From positions 29,495 through 93,494 of the forward strand of contig CAZFBS010000005.1 of assembly GCA_964517265.1 (NCBI GenBank): a stretch of 64,000 nucleotides of DNA, given 5' to 3'. The notes under the pieces are model-generated. The model had not been told where the DNA came from and searched no databases. It was given only the letters and a program-made list of their open reading frames with translations. Position numbers and translations under genes: made by a program. Of the stretch, positions 33,246-41,856 are shown piece by piece (the stretch's first letter is position 1; each line of letters starts with the position of its first letter). Source of the DNA: REEP01 sp964517265. GTDB taxonomy: Bacteria; Pseudomonadota; Alphaproteobacteria; Rhodospirillales; Defluviicoccaceae.

Positions 33246-35090
33246 ATGGCTCCGACACCCCTGCTATTGCTGCAGAACATCGTTCTGACCTATGGCGGCA
33301 CCCCGGTCCTGGAAGGGGCCGGGTTGTCGGTCATGCCCGGCGAACGCCTCGCGCTGGTCGGGCGCAACGGTTCCGGCAAATCGAGCCTGCTGAAGATTGC
33401 GGCAGGGCTTCTCGACATCGATGCCGGCAGCCGCTTTCTGCAGCCGGGCACGACGGTGCGGTATCTGCCGCAGGAGCCGGATGTCGCCGGTTTCTCGACC
33501 ACCCTGGCATATGTCGAGGCAGGTCTCAGCCCCGGTGACGATCCGTACCGGGCACAGTATCTGCTGACACAATTGGGAATGGCGGGGGACGAGGATCCTG
33601 GTCGCCTGTCGGGCGGGGAGGTGCGGCGCGCCGCACTGGCGCGCGTGCTTGCTCCGGCGCCGGATATTCTGCTGCTGGATGAACCGACCAACCACCTGGA
33701 TCTTCCCGCCATCACATGGCTGGAAAGCGAACTGGCGGCAACGGGATCGGCGCTCGTGCTGATCAGCCATGACCGGCGGTTCCTGGGTTCGCTGTCCCGT
33801 GCGACGGTCTGGCTCGACCGCGGGACCACGCGTCGAATCGAGCAGGGGTTCGCGGCGTTCGAGGCATGGCGCGACGAGGTTCTGGCAAAGGAGGAAGTCG
33901 AGGCGCACAAGCTCAGCCGACAGATCGTGCGGGAGGAAGACTGGCTGCGCTACGGCGTCACCGCCCGCCGCAAACGCAACGTCCGCCGCTTGGCGGCCTT
34001 GCAGGCCCTGCGCCAGCGGCGCCGCGAGCGGGTCCACGCACCCGGGCGCATCAAAATGGCGGCCAGTGAGGGGGAGGCGTCCGGCAACCTAGTTCTTGCT
34101 GCCGACAGCATCGGCAAGAGCTATGGCGGGACTCCGATCGTCCAGGCGTTCTCGACGCGGATCTTGCGCGGTGACCGTGTCGGCATTATCGGGCCCAACG
34201 GGGCCGGCAAGACGACGTTGCTGGGTCTGCTGACCCGCGCTTTGATGCCGGATACGGGCACCGTAACGCTTGGCACCGGACTGACGCTGGTCAGCCTTGA
34301 CCAGCGGCGTGAAAGTCTGGACCCGAATCGCACCCTTGCCCAGACGCTGACGGGCGGTGACGGCGACACCGTGTTCGTCGGCGGCGCGGCCCGGCACGTG
34401 CACGGCTACATGAAGGACTTCTTGTTCACCCCGGCGCAGGCGCACACTCCCGTCGGGGTGTTGTCCGGCGGCGAGCGCGGTCGGCTGTTGCTGGCACGGG
34501 CTCTTGCCACACCCTCGAACCTTCTGGTCCTCGATGAGCCGACCAACGATCTCGATCTGGAGACACTGGATCTGCTTCAGGAACTGCTGGCGGAGTATTC
34601 CGGGACCGTGCTTGTGGTCAGTCACGATCGAGACTTTCTCGACAGGGTGGTGACCTCGGTGATCGTCTGGGAGGGAGCGGCCCGCTGGCAGGAGTACGCC
34701 GGCGGATATACCGACATGCTGGCGCAACGGGGCCGCGGTATCGCGGCGAAACCGCCTCCGTCATCGGAACCGAAGTCTTCCGGAAAACGAGCGCCGGGTG
34801 GGACCTCCGCTCCTCTTCCTGTCTCGGCGTCACCGGCACCACCGGCACGGCGGCGTCTTTCGTTCAATCAGAAATATGCGTTGCAGACGTTGCCGGAACG
34901 CATCGAGAAGCTCGAGGCACGATTGGCGAGCCTGCAAGCCGCCCTGTCCGATCCGGCCCTGTATAGCCGCGATCTTGATGCCTTCACGCGTTACTCCACG
35001 GATCTTGCGCAAACGGAGAGCGCACTCGCGGCGGCGGAGGCGGAATGGCTCGAACTTGAGATTTTGCGCGAGGAGATGGAAGGATCGTAA
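33246..35090 (+). CDS. ABC-F family ATPase (Uup-like)
   Basis: 614 residues from ATG 33246 with two nucleotide-binding domains and no TM. First domain: Walker A GRNGSGKSS, LSGGEVRR, LLLDEPTNHLD. A linker with AHKLSRQIVREEDWLRYGV is followed by the second domain with GPNGAGKTT, LSGGERGR and LVLDEPTNDLD. The C-terminus (FNQKYALQTLPERIEKLEAR and on) is a coiled-coil region, as in Uup. ABC-F proteins act on ribosomes or DNA (Uup is linked to recombination and transposon excision). Bases further upstream in frame are not conserved. Confidence 0.92.
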   Translation: MAPTPLLLLQNIVLTYGGTPVLEGAGLSVMPGERLALVGRNGSGKSSLLKIAAGLLDIDAGSRFLQPGTTVRYLPQEPDVAGFSTTLAYVEAGLSPGDDPYRAQYLLTQLGMAGDEDPGRLSGGEVRRAALARVLAPAPDILLLDEPTNHLDLPAITWLESELAATGSALVLISHDRRFLGSLSRATVWLDRGTTRRIEQGFAAFEAWRDEVLAKEEVEAHKLSRQIVREEDWLRYGVTARRKRNVRRLAALQALRQRRRERVHAPGRIKMAASEGEASGNLVLAADSIGKSYGGTPIVQAFSTRILRGDRVGIIGPNGAGKTTLLGLLTRALMPDTGTVTLGTGLTLVSLDQRRESLDPNRTLAQTLTGGDGDTVFVGGAARHVHGYMKDFLFTPAQAHTPVGVLSGGERGRLLLARALATPSNLLVLDEPTNDLDLETLDLLQELLAEYSGTVLVVSHDRDFLDRVVTSVIVWEGAARWQEYAGGYTDMLAQRGRGIAAKPPPSSEPKSSGKRAPGGTSAPLPVSASPAPPARRRLSFNQKYALQTLPERIEKLEARLASLQAALSDPALYSRDLDAFTRYSTDLAQTESALAAAEAEWLELEILREEMEGS

Positions 35091-35245
35091 GCCGTCCAGG
35101 CAAACGGGCAGCGAAGCGCTCGTGCTTTTTATGGCGGCACCTCTCCCGAGTGCTCCAGAGCTGCCGATTCTGATCCGCCGGCAGGCGGAAGACGTAGTGC
35201 TTTCGGTACAAATCAGACCGTCATTCGGCTTTACCGGAGGCTTCG

Positions 35246-35635
35246 ATGAACATTCACCCCGCATTGTCCAGCTCCAGCGATCCGCTGTTGCATGCCATCG
35301 TCGACAACAGTTTCGATTCGCTGATCATTACCGAGGCGGCGCCAAACAACCCGATCGTCTACGTGAACAAGGCGTTTACCGACCTGACGGGCTATTCCGA
35401 GGAAGAGGCACTCGGCAAATCCCCCAGTTTCCTGCAAGGGCCAGAGACCGACCCGGCAGTCCTCGACCGTCTGCGCAGCGACCTTGCCGCCGGCCGCACC
35501 TTCGAAGGCAAGGCGATCAACTACCGCAAGGACGGCTCCGCCTTCACCATGTGGTGGCGGGTTGTGCCGGTTGGCGGAGAAGCAGGCGGGCCGAAACGCT
35601 ATATCGCGTTCCAGCGCGAGGCTCCGTCCTCATAA
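35246..35635 (+). CDS. LOV-like PAS protein lacking the photoactive cysteine
   Basis: 129 residues consisting of one PAS/LOV-type domain and short tails. The order matches LOV proteins: NPIVYVNKAFTDLTGY (35-50), EALG, the flavin-adduct loop GKSPSFLQG (57-65), then a DP...LRSDL helix and INYRKDGSAF (91-100). In photoactive LOV domains this loop is GxNCRFLQG; here Cys is replaced by Pro60 and Arg by Ser61, so a cysteinyl adduct is impossible. Ligand (flavin or other) and partner are unknown. It lies just before the DUF2336 and GGDEF-EAL genes. Confidence 0.8.
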   Translation: MNIHPALSSSSDPLLHAIVDNSFDSLIITEAAPNNPIVYVNKAFTDLTGYSEEEALGKSPSFLQGPETDPAVLDRLRSDLAAGRTFEGKAINYRKDGSAFTMWWRVVPVGGEAGGPKRYIAFQREAPSS

Positions 35636-35649
35636 CAAGTTATCGTTCT

Positions 35650-35672
35650 GGTTGACGTGCCTTGCGTCAACC
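35650..35672. repeat. 8-bp perfect inverted repeat after the LOV-like gene
   Basis: GGTTGACG and CGTCAACC (35650-35657, 35665-35672) flank a 7-base spacer. It can form a hairpin or an operator. The rest of 35636-35942 is C-rich, with two and a half copies of CCGCCTGACGC at about 35780-35811 and no gene. Confidence 0.5.
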
Positions 35673-35942
35673 ACGCCCCCTGCGGCGGGGGATGTCCTTG
35701 GGATGAACGCTGGACACCCCCGTAACCGACAAACATCTGCGATAAGGCCCCCACCTTGTCCCGATGGCCCGCAAACAGACCCGCCTGACGCCCGCCTGAC
35801 GCCCGCCTTAAACGCAACCGATGTCTCTCCAAGCTCTCCCCAACTCCTGTTAAACGTGTTTAAATGAAATTGCGATTTGATTGGGGGTTGTAAGGAGCCT
35901 TGCTCTCAAAGAGCAGGCTTCATCGGAACCGCCGGGAACGCC

Positions 35943-37064
35943 ATGGCCGTCATCGATTGCGATCACCTGCTCAGCCTGGCTCACAGCAGGACGACCAGTG
36001 GGCGCACCGCCCTGGCCGAGACCATCATGGACCTGTTCGCAGGCAAGGAAGGGGTGCTTTCCGACCGCGAACGCACGTTGATGTTCGACATCCTTCACAA
36101 GGTTATTTTCGATGTCGAGATGGCCGTCCGCCAAGCGTTGAGCGCCAAGCTGGCCGCTATGCCGGATGCGCCGGTTGCGCTCATCAAGCAGCTTGCCAAT
36201 GATCGCGTCGAAGTCGCTTATGACGTCCTGACCAAGAGCCGGGTCCTTCACGACGAAGATCTCATTGAAATCATTCACTTTCGCACGCTGGAGCACCAGC
36301 TCGCGATCGCGATGCGCTACTCGCTCAGCGAGGTTGTCAGCGCAACCCTTGCCGAAACCGGCAGTGAAAGCGTCATCGAAACACTGCTGCGCAACGAAAA
36401 CGCCTGCATTTCCCAGCACACCCTTGCCTATATCGTGGAACAATCCCGGCGCGTGGATACCTTCCAGGAGCCGCTTCTGTCGCGCCGGGAACTCACCCCC
36501 GACTTGGCTAGGCGGATGTTCTTATGGGTTTCCGCAGCTCTGCGCATTCATATCATCGATCAGTTCGAGTTGGACGATGCCAGTATTGACGCTCTGCTTG
36601 AACAGATCGCTCTGGAACAAAGCGAACAGGTAGCGGCCCTCGATTGCGACACGGATTCGGAAAAGCTTGCCCGTGAAATGGAGGCCCACCGCATGCTCGA
36701 TCCCCGGCTGCTGGTCAAGGCGATGGCGCAAGGGGAGATCAAGCTGTTTGTCGGCATGTTTGCACGGGCCGCGCGGCTGCGGACGCGTCTTGTCATGCGA
36801 ATTTTGTTCGAGCCAGGCGGCGAGAGCTTGGCGATCGCCTGCAAAGGGATCGATCTCGACCGCAAAACCTTCACGCAGCTTTTCGCCTTGAGCCGGGCAG
36901 CCCGCTCGCACCGCTGCAGCATCAAGGCGGAATCCGATCGTGCGATGGCCGTTTTCGACAACATCTCGCAGGCTGAGGCCGAGCATGTCCTGCAACGCTG
37001 GCGGCTTGATCCCGATTTTGCGGCCGCCATTCATGCGCTTGAGCAGGGGCAAGCCGATGCGTGA
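35943..37064 (+). CDS. DUF2336 domain protein
   Basis: 373 residues from ATG 35943 (the frame extends 22 codons upstream with non-conserved sequence). A helical, HEAT-like or DUF2336-type protein common in Rhodospirillales and other alphaproteobacteria, often with signalling partners. Marks: TSGRTALAETIMDLF near the start, LTKSRVLHDEDLIEIIHFRT, and HTLAYIVEQSRRVD. The function is unknown. Its stop lies 8 bases inside the PAS-GGDEF-EAL gene, so the two proteins are translated in a coupled way and probably act together. Confidence 0.85.
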   Translation: MAVIDCDHLLSLAHSRTTSGRTALAETIMDLFAGKEGVLSDRERTLMFDILHKVIFDVEMAVRQALSAKLAAMPDAPVALIKQLANDRVEVAYDVLTKSRVLHDEDLIEIIHFRTLEHQLAIAMRYSLSEVVSATLAETGSESVIETLLRNENACISQHTLAYIVEQSRRVDTFQEPLLSRRELTPDLARRMFLWVSAALRIHIIDQFELDDASIDALLEQIALEQSEQVAALDCDTDSEKLAREMEAHRMLDPRLLVKAMAQGEIKLFVGMFARAARLRTRLVMRILFEPGGESLAIACKGIDLDRKTFTQLFALSRAARSHRCSIKAESDRAMAVFDNISQAEAEHVLQRWRLDPDFAAAIHALEQGQADA

Positions 37065-39807
37065 GGCCTCGGGTACGACATCGGAGCAAGAGCGCACCGG
37101 GCAATTCTCCGAGCTGATCGAGTTGCGCCGGCGGCTCGATGATCTCACCCGCCTGGTCTCCGACTGGGTCTGGGAGACGAACGCCGATCTGCGCTTCACC
37201 GTCGTCTCCGAGCGGGTGATCGAGGTTCTGGGCTGGTTGCCGCGGAGGATTCAGGGCCGGGGACTCCTCGACCTTTGCGGCTTTTCCGAACAGGCGGCGC
37301 TCGAAGCGCGATTGGCAGGACGGCTGGCCTTCCGCAATCTCCCCTGTACGATCCGTGGCGCTGACGGTGCCGACCGTCATTTTCTCGTCAGCGGCGTTCC
37401 GATCTTCGATCCGTTCAGCGGTGACTTTTCCGGTTATCGCGGTACCGCCCGGGACACCACCCGCCGGATCCTTGCCGAGCAGACCTTGAGCCGGCGCGAT
37501 GCGGTGCTTCAGGCGGTCGGCTGCGCCGCCAACGTGCTGTTGACGACACCCGATTGGCGCGACGAGATGCCCCGGCTGCTCGCATTGCTCGGCTCTGCGT
37601 CCTCGGCAGAAAGCGTCCATGTCTATGAGCTTTTCTCCGCCGGTGACGGAAGCAAGCGAGCGGTGCATCGCTTCGCCGGCATCATCCGTTCCGGGTGCAA
37701 GAGCGGGCACTCGCGCGAGTCTGACGAACTGCCCCGGTCTGGCGGTATCGATAGTCCCATCGACGCCGGCGGAGCCCGCCGAAGCGAAGAGCGGATCTGT
37801 GTTCTTGATGATCCGACCATGGCCGCGTGGCAGGATCGGCTGGAAGCGGGGGATGTCATCATGGCGCGTCTCGCCGTTTCCTGCGGGGATCCGCAGCGCG
37901 CCCCGATCGGGCACGCAGCGGCGTCGGTGCTTGCGGTGCCGGTTTACGCGGGCGCAAGCGTGTGGGGTTTCGTGCGCTTCGACCGCTTCGATCATGATGG
38001 GCGCCCGCTCGCTTGGCAGGAGCCCGAAGTCGAAGCGGTCAAGGCGGCCGCCGGCATTATCGGCAGCGCCGTTCACCATCATGCCTCCGGTCAGGCCATC
38101 CGCAAATTGTCCGAAGCCATCGAGCACAGCCCGGCTCTGGTGCTGATGACGGATGCGGCGGGACGGATCGAGTACGTGAACCCGCGTTTTGCCGAGGTGA
38201 CTGGCTATGATGCCGTGGAGGTGCTGGGGCAAACGCCGGCTATCCTCGGCTTCGATACCGCGCAGTCTCCCGGCTTCCGTGATCTCTGGGGCGAGATTGA
38301 AGGCGGCAAGTCATGGCGCGGCGAGCTCTGCAGCCGGAGCAAGGATGGCCGCGAAATCTGGATCAACCAGACTATTTTCCCGATTCAGGTGCCTGGTGGC
38401 GAAATCACCAGCGTTTTGTTCGTTGGGGAAGATGTCACCGCTTACCGTCACTTCGAACAGCAGCTCAGCCACCAAGCGCAGTACGACCCGCTGACGGATC
38501 TGCCCAATCGCCGCCTCTTTTTCGACCGGCTGACCGGCGCATTGGCCGAGGCCCGGCGGAACGACCAACCGCTGGCGTTGATGTGCATCGATCTCGATCA
38601 GTTTCATCTCATCAACAACAGCTTCGGTCCGGAAGGCGGTGATGCGATCTTGCGCCAAGTCGCCGACCGCCTCTCGGCCTGGGTCAACCCGTCCAACACC
38701 CTGTCCCGGATCGCCGGCGATGAGTTCGCGCTGCTGTTGGGAAGCCTCGGCGCACGGTGCGACGTGGCGGTGGTTGTTCCGGAGATCCTTGCCCGGTTGT
38801 CTCAGCCGTTCCGGCTGGGCGACGACGAGATCTACGTGCATGCCAGCGTCGGCGTCGCCGTCTTTCCCAAGGACGGGCACGACGAATACTCGCTGCTCAA
38901 GCATGCCGACATGGCGATGATCCGGGCCAAGGGGGTGGGCGGGAACACCTACCAGTTCTTCACCTCCGAGATGGATCGCGCGGCGGCGATACCGGGAACT
39001 CTGACGCAGCACTTGCGCCAGGCGTTGCACCGGCAGCAGTTCGAGCTTTTCTATCAGCCGGTCGTGCAGATCGCTTCCAATCGCGTGATCGGTGCGGAAG
39101 CGCTGCTGCGCTGGCGTCACCCGACGCTTGGCCTGGTGCCGCCGGGGGAATTCATTACCCTTGCCGAGCGCGGCGGTCTGATCGAGGCGATCGGGGCATG
39201 GGTTCTGCAGGAAGCCTGTCGCCAGAATCGCGCATGGCGTGACGACGGGCTCGATCCGATCCGCATGTCTGTCAACGTCTCCGGGCTGCAACTGCAGCGA
39301 GGCCGCCTGCTCACGGCGGTCTATGCGGCGCTGTCGGAAGCGCGGCTTCCACCCTCCAGTCTGTGCATCGAGATCACGGAAAGCGCCGTCCTGGCCGATA
39401 TCGAAGAGGCAAAAGCGACGCTTGATCGCCTCTATCAGATGGGCGTCGCCATCTCGGTCGATGACTTCGGCACCGGTTATGCCTCGCTCACCTACCTGCG
39501 GCGGCTGCCGCTATCCGAATTGAAGATCGATCGGACGTTCATCTGCGATCTCGGCAGCGACCGCGCCGACGACGCCATTGTCGATGCGATCATTGCGATG
39601 GCGCATCGGCTTCAACTGACGGTCGTGGCCGAGGGGGTCGACCAGGAATCGCAACTGACGTTTCTGCGCTCCCGGCGCTGCGAGCTGATGCAGGGCTATT
39701 ACTTCAGCCCACCGGTTCCGGCGGCCGACTTCGCCGATATTCTGCGCGGCCGCCATCAGCCCGCGGCGCAGCCGCGTCTGCCGGCATCCCTCAGCGTCAA
39801 AGGGTGA
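37057..39807 (+). CDS. PAS-GAF-PAS-GGDEF-EAL cyclic-di-GMP enzyme
   Basis: ATG 37057 (916 aa). An N-terminal PAS-like region (about 28-130, with WVWETNADLRF), a GAF-like region (about 165-345), a second PAS domain (about 355-470, starting LSEAIEHSPALVLMTDAAGR), GGDEF (AGDEF at 553-557 instead of GGDEF) and EAL (E681-A-L683, plus DDFGTGYASL). Both cyclase and phosphodiesterase chemistry are possible; AGDEF is a known active variant but not guaranteed. Start overlaps DUF2336. No TM segment, so it is cytosolic. Confidence 0.92.
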   Translation: MREASGTTSEQERTGQFSELIELRRRLDDLTRLVSDWVWETNADLRFTVVSERVIEVLGWLPRRIQGRGLLDLCGFSEQAALEARLAGRLAFRNLPCTIRGADGADRHFLVSGVPIFDPFSGDFSGYRGTARDTTRRILAEQTLSRRDAVLQAVGCAANVLLTTPDWRDEMPRLLALLGSASSAESVHVYELFSAGDGSKRAVHRFAGIIRSGCKSGHSRESDELPRSGGIDSPIDAGGARRSEERICVLDDPTMAAWQDRLEAGDVIMARLAVSCGDPQRAPIGHAAASVLAVPVYAGASVWGFVRFDRFDHDGRPLAWQEPEVEAVKAAAGIIGSAVHHHASGQAIRKLSEAIEHSPALVLMTDAAGRIEYVNPRFAEVTGYDAVEVLGQTPAILGFDTAQSPGFRDLWGEIEGGKSWRGELCSRSKDGREIWINQTIFPIQVPGGEITSVLFVGEDVTAYRHFEQQLSHQAQYDPLTDLPNRRLFFDRLTGALAEARRNDQPLALMCIDLDQFHLINNSFGPEGGDAILRQVADRLSAWVNPSNTLSRIAGDEFALLLGSLGARCDVAVVVPEILARLSQPFRLGDDEIYVHASVGVAVFPKDGHDEYSLLKHADMAMIRAKGVGGNTYQFFTSEMDRAAAIPGTLTQHLRQALHRQQFELFYQPVVQIASNRVIGAEALLRWRHPTLGLVPPGEFITLAERGGLIEAIGAWVLQEACRQNRAWRDDGLDPIRMSVNVSGLQLQRGRLLTAVYAALSEARLPPSSLCIEITESAVLADIEEAKATLDRLYQMGVAISVDDFGTGYASLTYLRRLPLSELKIDRTFICDLGSDRADDAIVDAIIAMAHRLQLTVVAEGVDQESQLTFLRSRRCELMQGYYFSPPVPAADFADILRGRHQPAAQPRLPASLSVKG

Positions 39808-39992
39808 CTTTCCGCGCCTGCACGTCTGCGCAGAGCGCCAGCGGTTCTACTCCGGCGCCGCCGCGCCCGGGCAGTGTCGTTGTCCGCCGACCAAGAAGAA
39901 AGCAGGGTTCCGCCACCGCCGTTTGGCCACCTGCCGGCATAACCACATCCAACGATGCCTCGGTTTAAGCATGCCCCGGCAATCCCGCACCG

Positions 39993-40202
39993 GGGCAACG
40001 CCACGGGCAACGCCACGGGCAACGCCATGCCGCGGTCCGGCCGATGCNNNNNNNNNNNNNNNNNNNNNNNNNNNNNNNNNNNNNNNNNNNNNNNNNNNNN
40101 NNNNNNNNNNNNNNNNNNNNNNNNNNNNNNNNNNNNNNNNNNNNNNNGGGCAACGCCACGGGCAACGCCACGGGCAACGCCATGCCGCGGTCCGGCCGAT
40201 GC
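39993..40202. repeat. Tandem repeat spanning an assembly gap
   Basis: An identical 55-base sequence occurs at 39993-40047 and 40148-40202, on both sides of the N run. Each copy holds two whole 12-base units GGGCAACGCCAC, a partial one, then a distinct CCATGCCGCGGTCCGGCCGATGC end. The gap therefore probably hides further copies of a roughly 55-bp unit that itself has 12-bp repeats. No gene is convincing in 39808-40217. Confidence 0.85.
40048..40147. other. Assembly gap (100 N)
   Basis: Exactly 100 N, the usual placeholder for a gap of unknown size. It falls inside the tandem repeat above, so the true length is not known. Confidence 0.99.
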
Positions 40203-40217
40203 CTCTATTGAAAGGCT

Positions 40218-40823
40218 TTAGCGCGGCCGCGCGATGTGCAGCGGATGGTGGGGTGTCACAGGCAGGCGGGGCCGGTTCGGCTCAATCGCACTCAGCGCCT
40301 CCGTCTCCACCATTCCGGAACGGCTGCGGACAGCGATCTGCTGGTATTCTTGCGTGCCCCGCCGCTTCCACGCAATCTCCTGATCCGTCAGCTCTCTGCG
40401 GATCTTGGCCGGAATTCCCGCGGCGAGCATCCGCGGCGGCACGTCGAATCCGCCGGGGACGAACGACATCGCCGCAACGAACGCCGCCTCCCCGATCACG
40501 CACCCGTCCATCAAAACCGCGTTCATGCCGACGAGAGCGTTGCGGCGAACCGTCGCACCGTGAAGAACCGCACCATGGCCGATGTGACCCTCGTCCTCGA
40601 CGACACAGCTCGCGTCCGGAAAGCAATGCAACAGGCAGTGGTCCTGGATGTTGGCACCGGCCCCGATGATAATGCGGCCGATGTCACCGCGCAGGGAGGC
40701 GCAGGGCGCGATGTAGCTGCCGGGCCCGATGATGACATCGCCGATCAGCACCGCCGTCGGATGAACGAAGGCGCTCGGATCAACCACAGGGACCACTCCG
40801 TCGATCGCGTAGACTTTGACCAT
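40218..40823 (-). CDS. paaY: PaaY-like gamma-carbonic-anhydrase-family hexapeptide protein
   Basis: 201 residues from ATG 40823 (MVKVYAIDGVVPVVDPSAFVHPTAVLIGDV). Left-handed beta-helix of hexapeptide repeats, metal-ligand histidines in DHCLLHCFPD and GHIGHGAVLHG, and the conserved RNALVGMNAVLMDG. The sequence, including the C-terminal QEIAWKRRGTQEYQ, resembles PaaY, a thioesterase-like protein linked to phenylacetate catabolism. No other paa genes are adjacent, so a general role is possible. It lies 29 bases downstream of hisG on the same strand. Confidence 0.8.
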   Translation of the reverse strand: MVKVYAIDGVVPVVDPSAFVHPTAVLIGDVIIGPGSYIAPCASLRGDIGRIIIGAGANIQDHCLLHCFPDASCVVEDEGHIGHGAVLHGATVRRNALVGMNAVLMDGCVIGEAAFVAAMSFVPGGFDVPPRMLAAGIPAKIRRELTDQEIAWKRRGTQEYQQIAVRSRSGMVETEALSAIEPNRPRLPVTPHHPLHIARPR

Positions 40824-40852
40824 GGCTTCCTCCGCCGGCTGCGGTGGCGGCT

Positions 40853-41725
40853 TCAGCAGATCTTGCTGACCGCGAGTTCCAGTATTCCTTCGGCGCCCAT
40901 GTCCTTCAGTTGCGGGATCAGGACCCGTACCAGGGGGCGGTCGACCACGGACTCCACGGCCAGCCACTCCGGGTCCGTCAGGTGGGCGATGGTGGGAGCA
41001 TGCAGGCTCGGCAACAGGGCGGTCACTGCCGCGATCCGGGCGGCCGGCACGTTCATCTTCAGAACGACCTTATTGCGTGCGGACAGGGCCGCGGTCAGCA
41101 TGAGGGCGATCTGCTCGATCTTGCCGCGCCGCCAGGGATCTCTCATCGCCGAGCGGTTGGCAATCAGCACGGCGTGGGTTTGCAGCAGATCACAAACGAT
41201 GCGCAGCCCATGGGCGCGGATCGTACTGCCGGTCTCGGTCAGTTCCACAGCCGCATCGGCAAGTCCTTCCACGACTTTCGCTTCGGTGGCGCCCCACGAA
41301 AACTCCACGTCCGCCACAACGCCGCGTTGTTCGAGAAACCGCCGGGTGTAGCCGACCAGTTCGGTCGCGATCTTTTTGCCCTGCAGATCGGCAATCGTCT
41401 GCACCGGCGAGTCCTGGTTGACGACCAGAACCCATCGTGCCGGCTGATCGCTGGTCTTGGAATAGACCAGTTCACAAACGGTCTCGACATCCGCCTCGGT
41501 TTCCAGAACCCAATCGATTCCGGTCAATCCCGCGTCGAGAGTGCCACCGGCGACATAGGGGCCCATTTCCTGTGACCTGACCAGTGCACAAGACAGATCG
41601 GCATCATCGATCGAGGGAAAATAGTTCCGCGCCCGCGGTGCGATGCTCCATCCGGCGTGGGCGAACAGATCCACCGTCGCAGCTTCAAGGCTTCCTTTGG
41701 GGATACCCAGTTTCAGTTTCGGCAT
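40853..41725 (-). CDS. hisG: ATP phosphoribosyltransferase, long form
   Basis: First step of histidine synthesis: ATP plus PRPP to phosphoribosyl-ATP. The N-terminal 'PKLKLGIPKGSLE' begins the periplasmic-binding-like catalytic domain. The 290-residue length includes the C-terminal regulatory (ACT-like) domain, ending near VLIPQLKDMGAEGILELAVSKI, so no HisZ partner is needed and histidine feedback is expected. The PRPP loop is near ATEAKVVEGLADAAVELTETG. No other his biosynthetic gene lies next to it; hisS is elsewhere in the window. Confidence 0.93.
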   Translation of the reverse strand: MPKLKLGIPKGSLEAATVDLFAHAGWSIAPRARNYFPSIDDADLSCALVRSQEMGPYVAGGTLDAGLTGIDWVLETEADVETVCELVYSKTSDQPARWVLVVNQDSPVQTIADLQGKKIATELVGYTRRFLEQRGVVADVEFSWGATEAKVVEGLADAAVELTETGSTIRAHGLRIVCDLLQTHAVLIANRSAMRDPWRRGKIEQIALMLTAALSARNKVVLKMNVPAARIAAVTALLPSLHAPTIAHLTDPEWLAVESVVDRPLVRVLIPQLKDMGAEGILELAVSKIC

Positions 41726-41856
41726 GGCTTCTGCGGCGGATACCGGAATCCAGCCGCGATGGCAAGCGCCGGCTGATCAAGCGAGCGGGGCGGAGCGCAT
41801 TTGGGGTGGGACCAAAATCCGCCGGCGAGATCCGCTGATGTTCTTGCCGATGATCG

